Positions 4,963-7,306 of a DNA stretch of 7,306 bases are shown piece by piece. The notes under the pieces were generated by a model, which worked only from the letters and a program-made list of their open reading frames with translations, made no database searches and was not told the DNA's origin. Source of the DNA: Bacteroidia bacterium (GTDB lineage Bacteria > Bacteroidota > Bacteroidia > Bacteroidales > GCA-2748055); contig SPBY01000131.1 of assembly GCA_004525825.1 (NCBI GenBank), positions 1 to 7,306 on the forward strand, in the 5' to 3' direction. The translations under genes and the position numbers were made by a program. How positions within the stretch are numbered: position 1 is the first letter of the stretch; each line of letters opens with the position of its first letter.

Positions 4963-6527
4963 GCAAACCAGCTCCTTTCTCTGTTTAAATTGGAATTTAA
5001 TAAGTTGCTAACTATATTGGCATTAGGGATTATCTGGAAATCAAACATTCCTACACAAATAAAGTCTGCACCGTTTTCAAAGGCGTATTTAAATCCATCT
5101 TCAGGATTAATGGCTCCTGCGGCAAGCACTTTATAGCCAATCCAGGGCGTCTTGCATTTTTTAAAAAAAGCAGTCACATCCTCAGGTGACGGGCACCAGC
5201 TATTATCATGAAATTGATTTCGATCCAGACTGTTATAATCAAGGTCATGCATAAATTCATTTCTGTTTTCAGATGGATGGGTTGACCAGTATTTGTCGTG
5301 ATGAAAAGTTTTCATGAAAAAATCAGCTTCAATCCCATTTTCTACACAAGCCATGGGAACCTGGATTGCATGACCTGCTGTTCCGGCTATTAAACCCTGA
5401 CTTCTGATAAAGTCGATTGGCTTTGCGAGTAGCTCCAAACGATTTTCGTAAACCAGTTTATCTGCAATGCCACCCATTACAAAAGCTCCGACAGCGCCGG
5501 CATCAATCGCCATCTGAATGTTGGTAAAATCATCATCCTGTGGATAGGTCTGTGCCAACCACTGAATCTTACCGCCTCTTTTCCTGTACTTTTCCAGTAT
5601 TCTAATGGTTTGTTCATCCGTTCTGAAAACGATTGTGTTTATACCACATGCTTCATACAGCCACAGGGTTTCAATCACTTTTTCATCTGTAAAGTAATTC
5701 TTGATCATGTCTGATACATAGATCAGGTCACGGGCATGGGCAAAACCAGCCACCAGGTTCCCGCCTGGCAGAATTCTGCTCATTTCCACGTGTTTGATTT
5801 TACCTGTTGGAACTTTCTCTTTCAGTTCACTTATATTCCACATTTTCGCTTGCATTTGTGTGGCGCTGGTTGTGGCATCCGACTTTTCTAAATTGTTCTC
5901 CTCAAAGCTTAACCACCGGCTGTTTTTTGCCATTCCAAAAAATACAATCCCCAATACAGGCAGGGAAGCCAGGTTTTTAATCAGTTCTCTCCGTGTATTT
6001 GTTTCCGGATGAAGGTTCTCATTGGGGGGAAACATCTGTTCTTTCCTGCGTTGGAATATACCCTTGAAAAGCCGGTCAATGCTCCAGAGGTAATCTCTCT
6101 TCAAAAAAACAAATACAAGTAATATTCCAGCCTCTATTATATTGATATTGACAATGAAAAAGTGTCCATAGCCAGGCATGGTTGATTCTGCAAACGGAGG
6201 ATTCGCGATATAATATAAAAGCAGGATCAGGATACCTGAGATACTGGCCAGCCTTGTAAATAAGCCTATAAACAGGCCCAATCCAATCAATATTAATCCC
6301 CATATATTTATGAAATCAGTAACAGTCAGAGCTGTAGAACTGGAAACAATCCAATGAAAAAATCCTGATAAAAGCCATTTAGATTCCATTAAATAGGAAG
6401 CGCTTGACCAACCGGGTGAGGCGAGTTTTGACAGCCCTTCGAATAAAAAGTGCCACCCAACCAATACACGTAATACAGTTAAACCTATTCTTGAAAAGTT
6501 GACAGGATGATCTTCGTTTGTCTTCAT
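4959..6527 (-). CDS. DoxX membrane domain fused to a periplasmic TIM-barrel-like domain
   Basis: One uninterrupted frame of 522 residues joins two units. Residues about 12-150 are a DoxX family domain with four predicted helices (near 14-35, 70-92, 93-111, 120-142) and the usual LRVLVGWHFLFEGLSKL opening. A basic, cytoplasm-side linker follows. Next comes TRRELIKNLASLPVLGIVFFG (178-198), which matches the twin-arginine pattern (S/T)RRxFLK plus a hydrophobic core and can serve as a fifth helix that sends the C-terminus across the membrane. Residues about 225-510 look like a (beta/alpha)8 domain: GGNLVAGFAHARDLIY (255-270), TAGHA with His386, the dense FHHDKYWSTHPSE cluster (408-420) and a final GADFICVGMFDFQ (486-498) of phosphate-loop type. 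Similar barrels occur as stand-alone Tat-exported proteins of unknown function in Planctomycetes and relatives (recollection). The function is unknown. DoxX suggests a quinone-linked redox partner. It follows the gene at 6582 by 54 bp on the same strand. Confidence 0.9.
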   Translation of the reverse strand: MKTNEDHPVNFSRIGLTVLRVLVGWHFLFEGLSKLASPGWSSASYLMESKWLLSGFFHWIVSSSTALTVTDFINIWGLILIGLGLFIGLFTRLASISGILILLLYYIANPPFAESTMPGYGHFFIVNINIIEAGILLVFVFLKRDYLWSIDRLFKGIFQRRKEQMFPPNENLHPETNTRRELIKNLASLPVLGIVFFGMAKNSRWLSFEENNLEKSDATTSATQMQAKMWNISELKEKVPTGKIKHVEMSRILPGGNLVAGFAHARDLIYVSDMIKNYFTDEKVIETLWLYEACGINTIVFRTDEQTIRILEKYRKRGGKIQWLAQTYPQDDDFTNIQMAIDAGAVGAFVMGGIADKLVYENRLELLAKPIDFIRSQGLIAGTAGHAIQVPMACVENGIEADFFMKTFHHDKYWSTHPSENRNEFMHDLDYNSLDRNQFHDNSWCPSPEDVTAFFKKCKTPWIGYKVLAAGAINPEDGFKYAFENGADFICVGMFDFQIIPNANIVSNLLNSNLNRERSWFA

Positions 6528-6571
6528 TGTTTTGGTAATAATTGGTGCCCAATAAATAAATAATTATGCAA

Positions 6572-6589
6572 ACAACTCTTCTTAGTTGT
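6572..6589 (-). other. Stem-loop over the stop codon of the upstream gene
   Basis: ACAACT at 6572-6577 and AGTTGT at 6584-6589 form a six-pair stem with a six-base loop covering the stop codon (6584-6582) of the gene that enters from the right. In minus-strand RNA the stem is followed by an A/U-rich stretch down to the next gene. It may be a weak terminator, an mRNA-processing point or chance; the pairing energy is low. Confidence 0.22.
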
Positions 6590-7306
6590 GGTTGGATATC
6601 CCGACAAACCCATCTTCGCACAGAAGAATCTCATAATAGGAATATTCAAAGTTATCAGCTACATTCCTGTGGCAATCATTCACCAGGGGCTGGACTTTCA
6701 GGAATTCTGACTGCATCAGAATTCTTACGGGGTTGTTTTTTTCAGGTTTTCTGTTAAGTCTGATTTGAGCAGAAAGGAGTGGTCTTCCGGTATTAAATGA
6801 ATGGTGGGTTACCTTTTCCACAATAATATCAGTGTTGCCTCTTGCAATAACCGGGATCGAAGGATGCCAGGTCCGGGTATCCAGGGAATCAAATGCAAAA
6901 GGAGGATTAATCCAGATTGAAAAAGTCTCTCCCATTTCAGCCTTTTCGTTACCGTTCCCTGATCCTTCAGATATGACACCTGAAGAAAGCGGGTCATTCC
7001 ATTCGTTCCAATTATACTTAAATAGTGAGAGTTCTTCCGATCTTCCGTCAAAGATTTTTATTCCGGAAGGATCCGGGTATTGGACCTGATTTTTAACAGT
7101 AACCTGAATAATATGCTCCTTTTCCAGCATAGTCCCGTCGATGGAGGAATTAATTCTGATATAGCCAAGGTTCTTAAATAAAGGCAGATATTTTCCTTTA
7201 CATACAACGAGTGAATCTACGCTGATTTTACTTTGCGAGGGTATGGCCACCCTTCTGGATCCATTTGTGATTGAAAGGTTCTCATTATCCGCTGCTGAGA
7301 CTGTAA
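6582..7306 (-). CDS. Unrecognised protein, C-terminal 240 residues
   Basis: The frame is open from the right window edge to TAA at 6584-6582. A GTG at 7250-7248 could be taken as a start, but the frame continues protein-like upstream of it (SAADNENLSITNGSRR in the preceding codons), so the true start lies outside the window and this is the 3' end of a longer gene. No membrane helix is visible. The composition (many T, S, N, aromatic residues and alternating hydrophobics) suggests a secreted beta-rich protein. Notable segments are an aromatic cluster YNWNEWNDPLSSG, a Gly/Ser/Asn/Glu stretch after it, then ETFSIWINPPFAF, TWHPSIPVIARGN, THHSFNTGRPLLSAQIRL and near the end VNDCHRNVADNFEYSYYEI. 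I cannot assign a family. It lies 54 bp upstream of the DoxX-barrel fusion on the same strand, so the two are probably co-transcribed, unless the stem-loop at 6572-6589 stops transcription. Confidence 0.8.
   Translation of the reverse strand, partial: TVSAADNENLSITNGSRRVAIPSQSKISVDSLVVCKGKYLPLFKNLGYIRINSSIDGTMLEKEHIIQVTVKNQVQYPDPSGIKIFDGRSEELSLFKYNWNEWNDPLSSGVISEGSGNGNEKAEMGETFSIWINPPFAFDSLDTRTWHPSIPVIARGNTDIIVEKVTHHSFNTGRPLLSAQIRLNRKPEKNNPVRILMQSEFLKVQPLVNDCHRNVADNFEYSYYEILLCEDGFVGISNHN

Noticed and set aside
6582..7250. A complete 222-residue gene starting at GTG 7250.
   Set aside because: The same frame is open and protein-like from 7251 to the window edge, so the GTG is most likely an internal valine codon.

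Overview
The window looks like Bacteroidota chromosome (a Bacteroidales- or Cytophagales-type environmental or gut lineage). The reasons are moderate to low GC, near absence of Shine-Dalgarno sequences before the starts, short A/T-rich leaders, several exported proteins (Sec signal peptides ending in a consensus Ala, a lipobox, an RR-type signal), and protein families common in glycan-degrading members of the phylum. No SusC/SusD pair, mobile element, tRNA, rRNA or CRISPR array was seen. This is an accessory, carbohydrate-oriented neighbourhood rather than a complete polysaccharide-utilisation locus. The taxonomic call is inference from style and families, not from a marker gene.

Layout: (1) 1-174, minus strand, the first 58 codons of an exported protein whose start resembles DUF4832-type putative glycoside hydrolases. 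(2) 175-656, a long stretch without a convincing gene. It holds a 9-bp inverted repeat that puts the same TACCTTTA box facing outward on both strands, a G+C-rich segment (about 329-405) that folds into a long hairpin on the plus strand, and a second hairpin at 424-450. (3) 657-1487, plus strand, a periplasmic M55 (DppA-like) zinc aminopeptidase with all metal ligands. (4) 1515-3683, minus strand, a large exported protein made of an intact alpha/beta-hydrolase domain followed by a second, apparently catalytically dead one. (5) 3727-4962, plus strand, an unrecognised lipoprotein, divergent from the esterase across only 43 bp. (6) 4959-6527, minus strand, a fusion of a four-helix DoxX membrane domain, an RR-type signal/fifth helix and a periplasmic TIM-barrel-like domain. 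Its stop codon overlaps that of the lipoprotein in the tetranucleotide TTAA. (7) 6582-7306, minus strand, the 3' end of an unrecognised gene that continues beyond the window and probably shares an operon with the DoxX fusion.

How they may work together (inference): the hydrolase, the lipoprotein and the DoxX-barrel fusion are all envelope proteins and would suit processing of an esterified glycan or its breakdown products in the periplasm. The DoxX part could link a periplasmic redox or isomerisation step to the quinone pool. The M55 peptidase would instead act on D-amino-acid peptides, such as cell-wall fragments. The parts that most deserve a second look are the DoxX-RR-barrel fusion and the structured region between the first two genes.
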